Source: Hymenobacter caeli
GTDB lineage: Bacteria; Bacteroidota; Bacteroidia; Cytophagales; Hymenobacteraceae
Direction: 5' to 3'
Length of the DNA stretch: 64,000 nt
Assembly (NCBI RefSeq): GCF_013294115.1
Contig: NZ_JABSNP010000021.1
Span: 1 to 64,000, forward strand
The translations under genes were made by a program, and so were the position numbers. The notes beneath the pieces are model-generated. The model did no database searches and was not told the origin of the DNA. It was given only the letters and a program-made list of their open reading frames with translations. Below, piece by piece: positions 39,381-47,719 of the stretch. Position 1 is the first letter of the stretch. Every line of letters starts with the position of its first letter.

Positions 39381-40109
39381 ATGACAAAGCTTTTCTTCCT
39401 CGCGGCGGCGGCGCTGCTCGCGGGCCCCAACGGCCGGGCCCAAAACGCCCTCGCGGCGGCTCGCGTCCAGGAGCGCAGCGTTGCTACCTTCGATGCCATC
39501 GACGTCACGGACGGAATTCAGGTTTACGTGCGCGACGGCCAAATTGCTCGCCTGCAAGTGGATGCCTCTACCCAGGGCTTGCGCGACAAAATAAAAACCG
39601 TCGTGGCCGGCAACGTCCTGAAAGTGTACTTCGACGCTTCGGGCGACCCGGCCTGGCACGGCTTAGTGGGTTCGCGGGAGGAGTTCAAGGTATACGTCTC
39701 GACCCACGAGCTGCAAGCACTAACCGCCGCCAAAGGAGCCGCCGTAACGCTGGAAAGCTTCCCGGCCGGCGCCGGCACGCTGGCCGTGCGCCTGCTTTCG
39801 GGGGCCCGCCTGGCCGGCAGTGTACGGGTCAATACACTCGACATCAAGCTGCGGGGCGGCGCCACCGCCAGCGTCACCGGCACGGCGGCCGTGGTCAACG
39901 TGCGGGCCACGGAGGGCAGCGGCTTCCGCAGTCCAGGCTTCAAGGCCGGGCAATGCACGGCGTTTGCCGCCAGCGCCAGCGCGGTGCGGCTGGCAGTGGC
40001 CGGCTCGCTGGACGCCGAATCGGTGAATGAGGCCGTTATCGAGTACAGCGGCCCCGCCGCCCTGACCCGGGAGCACCGCGAGCAGAACGGCAGAATTCTG
40101 CACATTTGA
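39381..40109 (+). CDS. GIN-domain (DUF2807) exported protein
   Basis: A 242-residue protein with an N-terminal signal peptide (LFFLAAAALLAGPNGRAQ). The rest is the repetitive beta-helical GIN domain (ATFDAIDVTDGIQVYVRDGQ, LRDKIKTVVAGNVLKVYFD, EFKVYVSTHELQALTAAKGA), common in Bacteroidota and of unknown function. It is probably periplasmic or surface-exposed. The ATG at 39381 sits directly before the signal peptide; the frame continues upstream without support. Confidence 0.83.
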   Translation: MTKLFFLAAAALLAGPNGRAQNALAAARVQERSVATFDAIDVTDGIQVYVRDGQIARLQVDASTQGLRDKIKTVVAGNVLKVYFDASGDPAWHGLVGSREEFKVYVSTHELQALTAAKGAAVTLESFPAGAGTLAVRLLSGARLAGSVRVNTLDIKLRGGATASVTGTAAVVNVRATEGSGFRSPGFKAGQCTAFAASASAVRLAVAGSLDAESVNEAVIEYSGPAALTREHREQNGRILHI

Positions 40110-40167
40110 CCCTTTCGTTACCGCCGCCCGCCCCCGGCACGGCGGCCAACGGTACCCGCGGCGGGCG

Positions 40168-40175
40168 TAATTTTG
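40168..40175 (+). promoter_or_regulatory. -7 promoter element for hrpB
   Basis: TAATTTTG matches TAnnTTTG and ends only 5 nt before the hrpB ATG, so transcription would begin at or next to the start codon. Confidence 0.45.
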
Positions 40176-40180
40176 GGGCA

Positions 40181-42931
40181 ATGCCCAACGATTTCCGCCT
40201 GCCCCCGCTGCCCGACTTGCCCATCGTAGCGGCCCTACCCGCGCTGCGCGAGGCCCTGGCGGCCCACGCCCGCGTGGTGCTGGAGGCCCCGCCCGGCGCG
40301 GGCAAAACCACGGTGGTGCCGCTGGCGCTGCTGGCCGCCGCGTGGCGGGGGCCCCGGGATAAAATCCTGGTGCTGGAGCCGCGCCAGCTGGCCGTGCGCG
40401 GGGCCGCCGCCCGCCTGGCCCAGCTGCTGGGCGAGCCCGTGGGCCGCACCGTCGGCTACCGCGTGCGGCTCGACAGCAAGGTGAGCCAAGACACGTGCGT
40501 CGAGGTCATTACCGAAGGCATTCTGACGCGGATGCTGCAAGACGACCCGGCCCTGGAGGGCGTGGCCTGCGTGGTATTCGACGAGTTCCACGAGCGCAGC
40601 CTGAACGCCGACCTCGGCCTGGCCCTGGCCCTGGATGCGCAGGCCGTGCTGCGGCCCGAGCTGCGCATCCTCATCATGAGCGCCACGCTGGAGGCCCAGC
40701 GGCTGGGGCAGTGGCTGCCCGCGCCGGTGGTGTCGTCGGCCGGTTTTTTGTTTCCGATTGACACGCACTACCTCGACCCGCGCCGGGCCGCCGCCCTGCC
40801 CAACCGGCCCGGCGAGCGGCTGGCGGCCTTGGTGCCGGCCCAGGTGCGGGCCGCGCTGGGGGCCCACGCGGAGGGCGACGTGCTGGTGTTTCTGCCCGGC
40901 GTGGCCGATTTGCAGCGCGTTGCCCGGGCCCTGGGCGACCTGCCCGATGCCATCGACCTGCACCTGCTGCACGGCGAACTGCCGCTGGAGGTGCAGGACG
41001 CCGCCCTGCGCCCGGCGCGGGCCGGCCGGCGCAAGGTCATCCTGGCCACCAGCATCGCCGAAACCAGCCTCACCATCGAGGGCGTGCGCATCGTGGTCGA
41101 CGGCGGCTTTGCCCGGGTGCCGCGCTTCGTGCCGCGCACCGGCTTCACCACCCTCGAAACCGTGCCCGTGGCCCGCGCCGCCGCCGACCAGCGCCGGGGC
41201 CGCGCCGGCCGCCTGGCCCCCGGCACCTGCTACCGCCTTTGGACCGAAGCCGAGCACCACCAGCTGCCCGCCCACCGGGCCCCCGAAATCCAGGCCGCCG
41301 ACCTCAGCGCCCTGGCCCTGGAGCTGGCCCTGTGGGGCACCGCCAACCCGGCCGATTTGCGCTGGCTCGACGCGCCGCCCGCGGCGGCCTACGCCCAAGC
41401 CCAGGAGCTGCTGGTGCGCCTGGGGGCCCTGGAGGAAATTAAAAATGAAGAATTAAAAATTAAAAACGAACCAGCAAGTACAACCAGTTTCGTTGTTGAG
41501 CCGGTCGCGAAAAACCCAATTCTTAATTCTCAATTTTTAATTTTTAATTTAAAATTAAAGCCTACCGCCCACGGCCGGCAGCTGGCCCGGCTGGGGCTGC
41601 CGCCGCGCCTGGGCCACCTCGTGGTGCGCGGCCAGGAGCTGGGCCAGGGCCCCGCCGCCGCCGCCCTGGCCGCCCTGCTGGCCGAGCGCGACCTGCTGCG
41701 CTGGGCCACGCCCAACGACCCGCGCCCGCTGCCGCCCGACCTGCGCCTGCGCCTCGAAGCGCTGGCCAGCGGCCGGGCCCCGCTGCCTGGCCTGGCCCTG
41801 CACCCGGCCACCTTGCAGCGCGTGCGCGACGTGGCCCGCCACCTGCAAAGCCGCCAGGGCCCCAAAGGGCATTCACCCATTCAATCATTCACCCATTCAC
41901 CGGTTGGCCTGCTCACGGCCCTGGCCTACCCCGACCGCGTGGCCCAGCGCGAAACCGACGGCCGCCTGCGCCTGGCCACCGGCCAGCGCGTGGAGCTGCG
42001 CACCGAGGACGTAGACCCGCAGGCCGAGTTTTTCGCTGTGGCCCACCTGGCGGGCACGGCCGCCGCGCCCCGCGCCACCCTGGCCGCCCCCGTGAGCCGT
42101 GAGGAGCTGGAAACTGCTTTTGCCGGGCAAATTACGGCCACCGACGAGGTGCGTTACGACCCCGCCACCCAGCGCGTAACCGGCCGCCGGGTGCGCCGCC
42201 TGGGGGCCCTGCGCCTGGCCGAGTCCGTCATTGGCCAACCCGACGCGGCGCTGGTGGCGGGGGCCCTAGCGGCGTATTTGCAGGAAGCCGGTCTGAGCAA
42301 ACTGCACTGGACGCCCGGGGCCCGGCAGGTGCAGCAGCGGCTGGAGTTTCTGCGCCACCACTTCCCGGGGCCCACTGCCGCTGACGGCGACCAAGCCCTA
42401 ACAACTGACAACGAGCAACTAACAACTAGCTGGCCCGCTTCCGACGAAGCCACGCTGCTGCGCGAGCTGCCCCAGTGGCTGGGGCCCCACCTGGCCGGCC
42501 TCAAAAGCCTCGACCAAGTGCAGCGCCTCGACCTGACGGAGCCGCTGCTGGCCCGCCTGCCCGGCGGCTGGGCCCAGCGCCAGGCCCTCGACCGCCTCGC
42601 CCCCGCCGCCCTGGAGGTGCCCAGCGGCTCGCACGTTACCCTCGACTACGCCGAGCCCGCCGCGCCCGTGCTGGCCGTGAAGCTCCAGGAGCTATTCGGC
42701 CTCACGGAAACGCCCACCGTGGCCGGGGGCCGGGTGCCGCTGCTGCTGCACCTGCTCTCGCCCGGGGGCCGCCCGGCGCAGGTCACGCGCGACTTGCGCA
42801 GCTTTTGGGAAAAGGGCTACTTCGACGTGCGCAAGGATTTGAAGGGCCGCTACCCGCGCCACCCCTGGCCCGACAAGCCGATGGAACACATCCCAACCAA
42901 ACTGACCAAGAGGCGGTTGGACAACCAGTAG
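40181..42931 (+). CDS. hrpB: ATP-dependent helicase HrpB
   Basis: A 916-residue DEAH-box helicase. Walker A (APPGAGKTT) is at 36-44, the DEFH box at 134-137 and SATLE near 166-170. Domain 2 carries ATSIAETSLTIEGVRIVVDGG and QRRGRAGR. The HrpB C-terminal domain (DLRSFWEKGYFDVRKDLKGRYPRHPWPDKP) is intact. Three segments foreign to the family interrupt it in frame: about 418-461, 564-574 and 740-749, each encoded by a tandem 7- or 8-nt repeat tract. The catalytic motifs are not affected, so the protein may still work. HrpB function in bacteria is poorly defined, probably RNA remodelling. Confidence 0.9.
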   Translation: MPNDFRLPPLPDLPIVAALPALREALAAHARVVLEAPPGAGKTTVVPLALLAAAWRGPRDKILVLEPRQLAVRGAAARLAQLLGEPVGRTVGYRVRLDSKVSQDTCVEVITEGILTRMLQDDPALEGVACVVFDEFHERSLNADLGLALALDAQAVLRPELRILIMSATLEAQRLGQWLPAPVVSSAGFLFPIDTHYLDPRRAAALPNRPGERLAALVPAQVRAALGAHAEGDVLVFLPGVADLQRVARALGDLPDAIDLHLLHGELPLEVQDAALRPARAGRRKVILATSIAETSLTIEGVRIVVDGGFARVPRFVPRTGFTTLETVPVARAAADQRRGRAGRLAPGTCYRLWTEAEHHQLPAHRAPEIQAADLSALALELALWGTANPADLRWLDAPPAAAYAQAQELLVRLGALEEIKNEELKIKNEPASTTSFVVEPVAKNPILNSQFLIFNLKLKPTAHGRQLARLGLPPRLGHLVVRGQELGQGPAAAALAALLAERDLLRWATPNDPRPLPPDLRLRLEALASGRAPLPGLALHPATLQRVRDVARHLQSRQGPKGHSPIQSFTHSPVGLLTALAYPDRVAQRETDGRLRLATGQRVELRTEDVDPQAEFFAVAHLAGTAAAPRATLAAPVSREELETAFAGQITATDEVRYDPATQRVTGRRVRRLGALRLAESVIGQPDAALVAGALAAYLQEAGLSKLHWTPGARQVQQRLEFLRHHFPGPTAADGDQALTTDNEQLTTSWPASDEATLLRELPQWLGPHLAGLKSLDQVQRLDLTEPLLARLPGGWAQRQALDRLAPAALEVPSGSHVTLDYAEPAAPVLAVKLQELFGLTETPTVAGGRVPLLLHLLSPGGRPAQVTRDLRSFWEKGYFDVRKDLKGRYPRHPWPDKPMEHIPTKLTKRRLDNQ
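41436..41550. repeat. Five-heptad palindromic element in frame inside hrpB
   Basis: The left arm 41436-41470 is five 7-nt units of type AAATTAA; the right arm 41516-41550 is five units of type TTAATTT. The 45-nt spacer is ordinary GC-richer sequence. It encodes about 40 extra residues (from EIKNEELKIKNE to LIFNLKL) with no stop codon, in a place where HrpB relatives have a short loop. Confidence 0.87.
41870..41901. repeat. Octad repeat tract inside hrpB
   Basis: Four consecutive 8-nt units (CATTCACC, CATTCAAT, CATTCACC, CATTCACC) translated in frame as HSPIQSFTHSP. The units match the right arm of the palindrome at 58267-58355. Confidence 0.8.
42399..42426. repeat. Heptad repeat tract inside hrpB
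   Basis: Four consecutive 7-nt units (TAACAAC, TGACAAC, GAGCAAC, TAACAAC) translated in frame as part of ALTTDNEQLTTSW. No partner arm is seen nearby. Confidence 0.75.
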
Positions 42932-42955
42932 CGCGAACTTTGTAGTTCGCGCTAC
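42928..42955. repeat. Perfect hairpin at the hrpB stop codon
   Basis: A 12-bp stem (GTAGCGCGAACT/AGTTCGCGCTAC) with loop TTGT. The hrpB stop TAG (42929-42931) lies inside the left arm. It could end transcription on either strand, although there is no U-tract. Confidence 0.7.
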
Positions 42956-43021
42956 AGCCCCACGATTACCACTGGGACGAAGCGAAACGCGCGGGCTCAC
43001 AGAGCCCACGCCACAAGCTCG

Positions 43022-43870
43022 TTACCGCATGTCGCTGTCGTCTACGAACCCGCTGTCTGAGCCCCCGTCGCGGGGCGAGTAGTGGCGGTGCAGCCAGCGC
43101 GAGAGGCCCCCGAGGCCGGGCAGCAGCACCCGCTCGGTGATGTTGGCCTGGTCGAGCTTGTCGCGCACTTCCCACTTGAGTTGAGCAGGCACGATGACGC
43201 GAAAGTACAATTCCGGGTGATGCGCCAGCCACTCGTGCAGCACGCTCTGGCTGCTACTCATCAGCGAAAACAAGGCGTACTGGTGCACAATGCGCGCATC
43301 GAGGCTGGGCGGCTCCAGGAACAGCACGAAGGGCTCGGCTTGCAGGCTTTCGAGGTTGCGCAGGCTGTCCGTTACGGGGGCCAGCAACTCGGACGTGAAG
43401 ACGTTGGAACCTTCCTGGCGCAGGGCGTCGCGCAAAGCATCGGGCAGGTGCTCGGCGGCCTTCACGTAGTTCAGGGCCCAGATAATCCCATCTTGGTGGT
43501 AGGCCTGGAGGTCGTCGGTGGCGAAGTGCAGGGCCACGTAGGGCGAGTACGTCCAGTCGAGCAGGCGGGTGGGCAGGCCGTGGTGCTGGGCCAAGGCCAG
43601 CCAATCCCAGACCGAAGCCGTGGCGGCGGGCGAGGCCGCCGTGTCGCGGGCGTACTTGCGGAAGTTGCGCAGCAGGTGGTGCTCCAGCTCGAAGTAATTG
43701 CCGCCCAGCCGCTGCAGGCTGGTGGTGAGCAAGTAGTTTTTGGAGCGCTGCCCGCGGTACACAAACGGCGAGCGAAACCGCCCGATGCGCCCGTCCCAGG
43801 TGTCCTGAAACAGCAATTCCTGCAAGTGGGCCCAGGAAGTGGCGATGCGGTCGGCGGCGGAATAGGGCAT
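43022..43870 (-). CDS. FRG-domain protein
   Basis: A 282-residue cytoplasmic protein. FVYRGQRSKNYLLTTSLQRL is the FRG motif that names the domain, followed by LALAQHHGLPTRLLDWTYSPYVALHFAT, its second conserved block. FRG proteins occur in variable and defence-linked loci; the molecular function is unsettled. The ATG at 43868-43870 begins MPYSAADRIATS; the longer frame upstream enters a palindromic repeat and is unlikely. It converges on hrpB. Confidence 0.8.
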   Translation of the reverse strand: MPYSAADRIATSWAHLQELLFQDTWDGRIGRFRSPFVYRGQRSKNYLLTTSLQRLGGNYFELEHHLLRNFRKYARDTAASPAATASVWDWLALAQHHGLPTRLLDWTYSPYVALHFATDDLQAYHQDGIIWALNYVKAAEHLPDALRDALRQEGSNVFTSELLAPVTDSLRNLESLQAEPFVLFLEPPSLDARIVHQYALFSLMSSSQSVLHEWLAHHPELYFRVIVPAQLKWEVRDKLDQANITERVLLPGLGGLSRWLHRHYSPRDGGSDSGFVDDSDMR

Positions 43871-43910
43871 GGCCCGAAGGTACGCCGGGACCCGCTGGGC
43901 CACCTGCGCC

Positions 43911-44073
43911 GGGCTGCCGGCTTTTCGCCGGCTGCCCGGTAATCGCCAGGGCCCCCAGGGCAAGTCCGCACGTCCGCAACGCTTGGCCGGGGCCGCCCAC
44001 CCGCACAGTGCAACGCTTTGCCCACCCGCACCGTGCAGCGATTAGCGGGCAGCCGGCGAAAAAGCCGGCAGCC
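43911..44073. repeat. Imperfect long inverted repeat (GCCGGCTTTTCGCCGGC type)
   Basis: Arms of about 36 nt (43911-43946 and 44037-44073) pair with one mismatch and one extra base. The ~90-nt spacer contains two near copies of CCCACCCGCACAGTGCA. It occupies the gap between the FRG gene and the SDR gene and is related in its core to 37098-37186. Confidence 0.75.
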
Positions 44074-44096
44074 CGCCCGTGGTATTCGGCACAAAA

Positions 44097-44129
44097 AAGG
44101 GGCCCCCGGCAATACGCCGGGGGCCCCTT
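44097..44129 (-). terminator. Terminator hairpin after the SDR gene
   Basis: A 14-bp perfect stem (AAGGGGCCCCCGGC paired with its complement) with a 5-nt loop, followed on the minus strand by a T-run at 44091-44096. It closes the SDR transcript. Confidence 0.75.
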
Positions 44130-44145
44130 CTCGAAGCAAATAATC

Positions 44146-44994
44146 CTACTTTTCGGCCGGGAAGTCCGCACCTTCGCCCACGCTGGCGTACTGCTCCACC
44201 TCGTCGCTCAGCTCCTTGATTTTGGCGCGGGCGCCCTTCACGGCGGCCACGCCCAGGGGCAGGTGCAGGGGCGGGTTTTCCTGGTTCACCACGTCGTACA
44301 TGGCCTGGGCGGCGCGCACCGGGTCGCCGGGCTGGTTGCCGCTGTAGCCCTGGATGTCGCCCATGTTTTTGCCGGCCGTGGCGTCGTAGTCGGCGTTTTT
44401 GGGCTTCGTGAACGTGGCCGACTCGCCGGCCCATTTGGTGCGGAAGCCGCTGGGCTCAATGTTGGTGACGCGGATGCCCAGGGGCCCCACTTCCTTGGAA
44501 AGCGCCTCGCCAATACCCTCCAGCGCAAACTTGGAGCCGTTGTAGATGCCCACGCCCGGAAAAGCACGCAGCCCGCCGATGCTGGTAATGTTGAGGATGT
44601 GGCCGCTCTTGCGCGCGCGCAGGTGGGGCAGCACGGCCCGCAGCACCCGCAGGGCCCCGAACACGTTCACGTCGAACTGCCGCTGCACTTCGTCCTCGTC
44701 GATTTCTTCGATGGGGCCCAGCGAGCCGTAGCCGGCGTTGTTCACCACCACGTCGAGGTGGCCGAGGGCGGCAATAGCTTCCTGCACGGCCCCGGGCACG
44801 CGGGCGGCGTCGGTCACGTCGAGCACCACGCCGCGGCCGTTGGCGCCGGCTTTTTGGGTGAACTCGTCGGCTTGGTTTTGGTGGCGGAAAGTGGCGGCTA
44901 CTTTGTCGCCTTTGGCCAGCAGCAGCTCGGCCAGGGCCTCGCCGAAGCCGGACGAGGCGCCGGTAATGAACCAGTTTTTAGGGGAATTGGGCAT
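44146..44994 (-). CDS. SDR-family oxidoreductase
   Basis: A 282-residue classical SDR. ITGASSGFGEALAELLLAKG is the cofactor site, VVNNAGYGSLGPIEE the central motif, NITSIGG holds the catalytic Ser and YNGSKFALEGI the Tyr/Lys. It belongs with the SDR subgroup that includes 17-beta-hydroxysteroid dehydrogenase-like and retinol dehydrogenase-like proteins. Stand-alone gene with its own terminator; the physiological substrate is unknown. Confidence 0.85.
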   Translation of the reverse strand: MPNSPKNWFITGASSGFGEALAELLLAKGDKVAATFRHQNQADEFTQKAGANGRGVVLDVTDAARVPGAVQEAIAALGHLDVVVNNAGYGSLGPIEEIDEDEVQRQFDVNVFGALRVLRAVLPHLRARKSGHILNITSIGGLRAFPGVGIYNGSKFALEGIGEALSKEVGPLGIRVTNIEPSGFRTKWAGESATFTKPKNADYDATAGKNMGDIQGYSGNQPGDPVRAAQAMYDVVNQENPPLHLPLGVAAVKGARAKIKELSDEVEQYASVGEGADFPAEK

Positions 44995-45217
44995 GAGTCG
45001 TTTCTATAAGTGGTGAAAATACCAGGTGCGTAAGACGGCTAGTGGGGGCAAATTGTTTGCGGTAGCCTACCCAAAGGCCTTGTTTAAAAAGCAGGATGCT
45101 AGCCCGCAAATGGTTGTCTTTTAGAAGAAAATCCTGGTCGGCCTTTTCACGTGCAACTTGGTACACGCAATGGGGCTCTACTTGGCATACCTCCACTTTC
45201 CACTTCCTTTTCTACCC

Positions 45218-45889
45218 ATGCAGCTGCACCGCTTCCTTTTACCCGGCCTGCTGGCCGGGGCCCTGCCCTTGGCAGGCTTTGCCCAGACTAAGACTCCCGC
45301 CGATTTCAAGCCCCACGTTTTTGTGGGCCTGGGCGCGTCCGTCGGCTCGCTACAGTCGCCGGCTCGTTTTTATGATCGTCCCGCCCTGCCTTCCCTTACG
45401 GTGGGCGTGCAGCTGCAACCCCGGCTGGCGGTGCAGGCCAGCGCCCTGTACGCCCAGTCCGAAGGCCCTTACGCCTACCCAAGCGCTTACTTCAACGGTG
45501 GGCCGCACCAGGGCAACACCTACGGCAGCATTCGGCAACGCAGGCTGGTGGTGCCCGTGCTGGCGCGGTACGCCCTCACCAACCGCCCGGAAAAACGTTT
45601 TCAAGTCGATTTATTGGGCGGCTTCACCGTGGCGCGGTTCATGACCAAAGGCTCCAGCACCTCCGTTGATAGCCTTCAGAACGTCGTATCCAACTACGAT
45701 GGCCACTACGCCTCCACCAGCTGGTACCTGAACCTTGGCACGGGTGTGCGCTACCGGTTAACCCAGCGCTTGGACTTAACGGGCGATTTTATAGTTAATT
45801 TTTATATCAACCCGCCCGAACACAGCGGCTTGTCTTCCTATTCGTACAGCACCCCAATAGGCCTGCGCTACCGCTTCGGCCGCCGGTAA
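45218..45889 (+). CDS. Outer-membrane beta-barrel protein, porin-like
   Basis: A 223-residue exported protein. The signal peptide (FLLPGLLAGALPLAGFAQ) starts at the ATG at 45218. Alternating strands such as HVFVGLGASVGSL, SLTVGVQLQPRLAVQASALYA, YLNLGTGVRYRL and LDLTGDFIVNFYI end with PIGLRYRFGRR, the aromatic C-terminal strand of small outer-membrane barrels (PorT/OmpW-like). No specific function can be named. Confidence 0.75.
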   Translation: MQLHRFLLPGLLAGALPLAGFAQTKTPADFKPHVFVGLGASVGSLQSPARFYDRPALPSLTVGVQLQPRLAVQASALYAQSEGPYAYPSAYFNGGPHQGNTYGSIRQRRLVVPVLARYALTNRPEKRFQVDLLGGFTVARFMTKGSSTSVDSLQNVVSNYDGHYASTSWYLNLGTGVRYRLTQRLDLTGDFIVNFYINPPEHSGLSSYSYSTPIGLRYRFGRR

Positions 45890-45913
45890 GCTCGCCAGAT
45901 TCCAACGGCCCCC

Positions 45914-45950
45914 AACGCCCCGCCCCGCCCGCCCGGCGGGGCGTTTCTTT
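45914..45950 (+). terminator. Terminator after the porin-like gene
   Basis: An 11-bp stem (AACGCCCCGCC/GGCGGGGCGTT) with a 10-nt loop followed by TTTCTTTTT. Confidence 0.75.
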
Positions 45951-45976
45951 TTCCGGCCCATCCCAACTTCCCGACG

Positions 45977-45984
45977 TAAATTTG
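45977..45984 (+). promoter_or_regulatory. -7 promoter element for guaB
   Basis: TAAATTTG matches TAnnTTTG exactly, 34 nt before the guaB ATG. Confidence 0.55.
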
Positions 45985-46018
45985 CCCGGCAATAGGTTTT
46001 CCCTAACTCCTTTTGCTC

Positions 46019-47503
46019 ATGGCCGACCCCGCCGCCCTCGCCACCAAGATTGCCTTCGAGGCCCTCACCTACGACGACGTACTGCTGCTGCCGGCGTACT
46101 CCGAGGTTTTGCCCCGCGACTGCGACCCCGGCACCCAGCTCACCGCCCGCATCCGCCTGCAAATTCCGCTGATTTCGGCGGCCATGGACACCGTGACGGA
46201 GGCCGACATGGCCATCGCCCTGGCCCAGGAAGGCGGCCTGGGCATCATCCACAAAAACATGAGCATCGGCAAGCAGGCCGAGCAGGTGCGGCGCGTCAAG
46301 CGCAGCGAGTCGGCCCTGATCCAGGACCCGTTCACGCTGCTGCCCACCGCCACCCTCGCCGACGCCCGCCACCTGATGCGCCACCACAGCATCGGCGGCA
46401 TCCCGGTGATTGACGGGGAGCGGCGCCTGCAAGGCATCCTCACCAGCCGCGACCTGCGCTTCGAGCGCGACCTGACCCTGCCCGTGACCACCGTGATGGT
46501 GCCCCTGGCCCGCCTCGTAACGGCCCCCGCCGGCATCGACCAGGCCGCGGCCGAGGAGCTGCTCCAGGACAGCAAAGTGGACAAGCTGCCGCTGGTGGAC
46601 ACCGAGGGCCGCCTGGCCGGCTTGATGACCTACAAGGACATCCGCAAGCGCCGCCGCTCGCCCCAGGCCAGCAAAGACGGCCAGGGCCGCCTGCGCGTGG
46701 GGGCCGCCGTGGGCGTGACGCCCGACCTGCTCCAGCGCGTGGCCGCCCTCGTGGAGGCCGGCGTGGACCTGGTGAGCCTCGACACCGCCCACGGCCACTC
46801 GAAGGGCGTGATGGACGCCGTGCGCGCCATCAAGGCCGCCTACCCCGACCTCGACGTGATGGCCGGCAACGTGGCCACCGCCGAAGGGGCCCGCGCCCTG
46901 GCCGACGCCGGGGCCGACTGCGTGAAGGTGGGCGTGGGCCCCGGCTCCATCTGCACCACGCGCATCATCGCCGGCATTGGGGTGCCGCAGCTCTCGGCGG
47001 TGCTGGAAGCGGCCCGGGGCCTCGAAGGCACCGGCATCCCGCTGGTGGCCGACGGGGGCATCAAGTTTTCGGGCGACATCGTGAAGGCCCTGGCCGGGGG
47101 GGCGGCCGCCGTGATGGTGGGCTCGCTGCTGGCCGGCACCGAGGAGTCGCCCGGGCAGCTCATCATTTACGAAGGCCGCAAGTACAAGAACTACCGCGGC
47201 ATGGGCTCGGTGGAAGCGATGGAAGACGGCAGCAAGGACCGCTACTTCCAGGCCGCCGAGGACGACGTGAAGAAGCTCGTGCCCGAGGGCATCGTGGGGC
47301 GCGTGCCGTTCAAGGGCCCCGTGAGCGAGATTATCTACCAGATGGCGGGCGGCCTGCGCGCCGGCATGGGCTACGTGGGGGCCCCCGACCTGCCCGCGCT
47401 GCAAGCGGCCCGGTTCGTGCGCATCACCGGGGCCGGCCTGCGCGAGAGCCACCCCCACGACGTGCAGATTACCCGCGAGGCCCCCAACTACAGCAGCCGC
47501 TAG
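46019..47503 (+). CDS. guaB: IMP dehydrogenase
   Basis: A 494-residue enzyme that oxidises IMP to XMP, the first committed step of GMP synthesis. LTYDDVLLLPAYS and LISAAMDTVTEADMAIALAQ open the barrel. Two CBS domains lie at about 100-215. The catalytic Cys is residue 312 in GVGPGSICTTR, and YRGMGSVEAM is the flap/substrate motif. The ATG at 46019 is preferred to an in-frame TTG two codons earlier. A promoter and a terminator flank it, so it is a single-gene unit. Confidence 0.95.
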   Translation: MADPAALATKIAFEALTYDDVLLLPAYSEVLPRDCDPGTQLTARIRLQIPLISAAMDTVTEADMAIALAQEGGLGIIHKNMSIGKQAEQVRRVKRSESALIQDPFTLLPTATLADARHLMRHHSIGGIPVIDGERRLQGILTSRDLRFERDLTLPVTTVMVPLARLVTAPAGIDQAAAEELLQDSKVDKLPLVDTEGRLAGLMTYKDIRKRRRSPQASKDGQGRLRVGAAVGVTPDLLQRVAALVEAGVDLVSLDTAHGHSKGVMDAVRAIKAAYPDLDVMAGNVATAEGARALADAGADCVKVGVGPGSICTTRIIAGIGVPQLSAVLEAARGLEGTGIPLVADGGIKFSGDIVKALAGGAAAVMVGSLLAGTEESPGQLIIYEGRKYKNYRGMGSVEAMEDGSKDRYFQAAEDDVKKLVPEGIVGRVPFKGPVSEIIYQMAGGLRAGMGYVGAPDLPALQAARFVRITGAGLRESHPHDVQITREAPNYSSR

Positions 47504-47525
47504 CGCCACCGTAGCCAGGGGATGA

Positions 47526-47580
47526 GCTGAGGGTGAAGGGCCAAGAACCAGCGGTTGGTTTTTGGCCCTTCGCCCTCGGC
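47526..47580 (+). terminator. Long terminator hairpin after guaB
   Basis: A stem of about 25 bp with a few mismatches around a GCGGT loop at 47551-47555; the inner 16 bp (GAAGGGCCAAGAACCA with its partner) has one mismatch. Confidence 0.7.
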
Positions 47581-47719
47581 TTTTACGCCCGCCGGCCCGC
47601 CCCAAACCCGGCGCGGTTCGGGGAAGTAGATTCGGCCGTTGTGGGTAACTTGCCGGGCAGTGGGGCCCCGGGGCGCACTCGTGCGGGCGGTACGGGCCCT
47701 TCCAATCTTTTCCTTTCCA

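Noticed and set aside
47639..47719. Longer N-terminus for the SpoIIE phosphatase
   Set aside because: The extra residues are not membrane-like, and the GTG at 47720 directly precedes the first hydrophobic helix. The longer form is not excluded.
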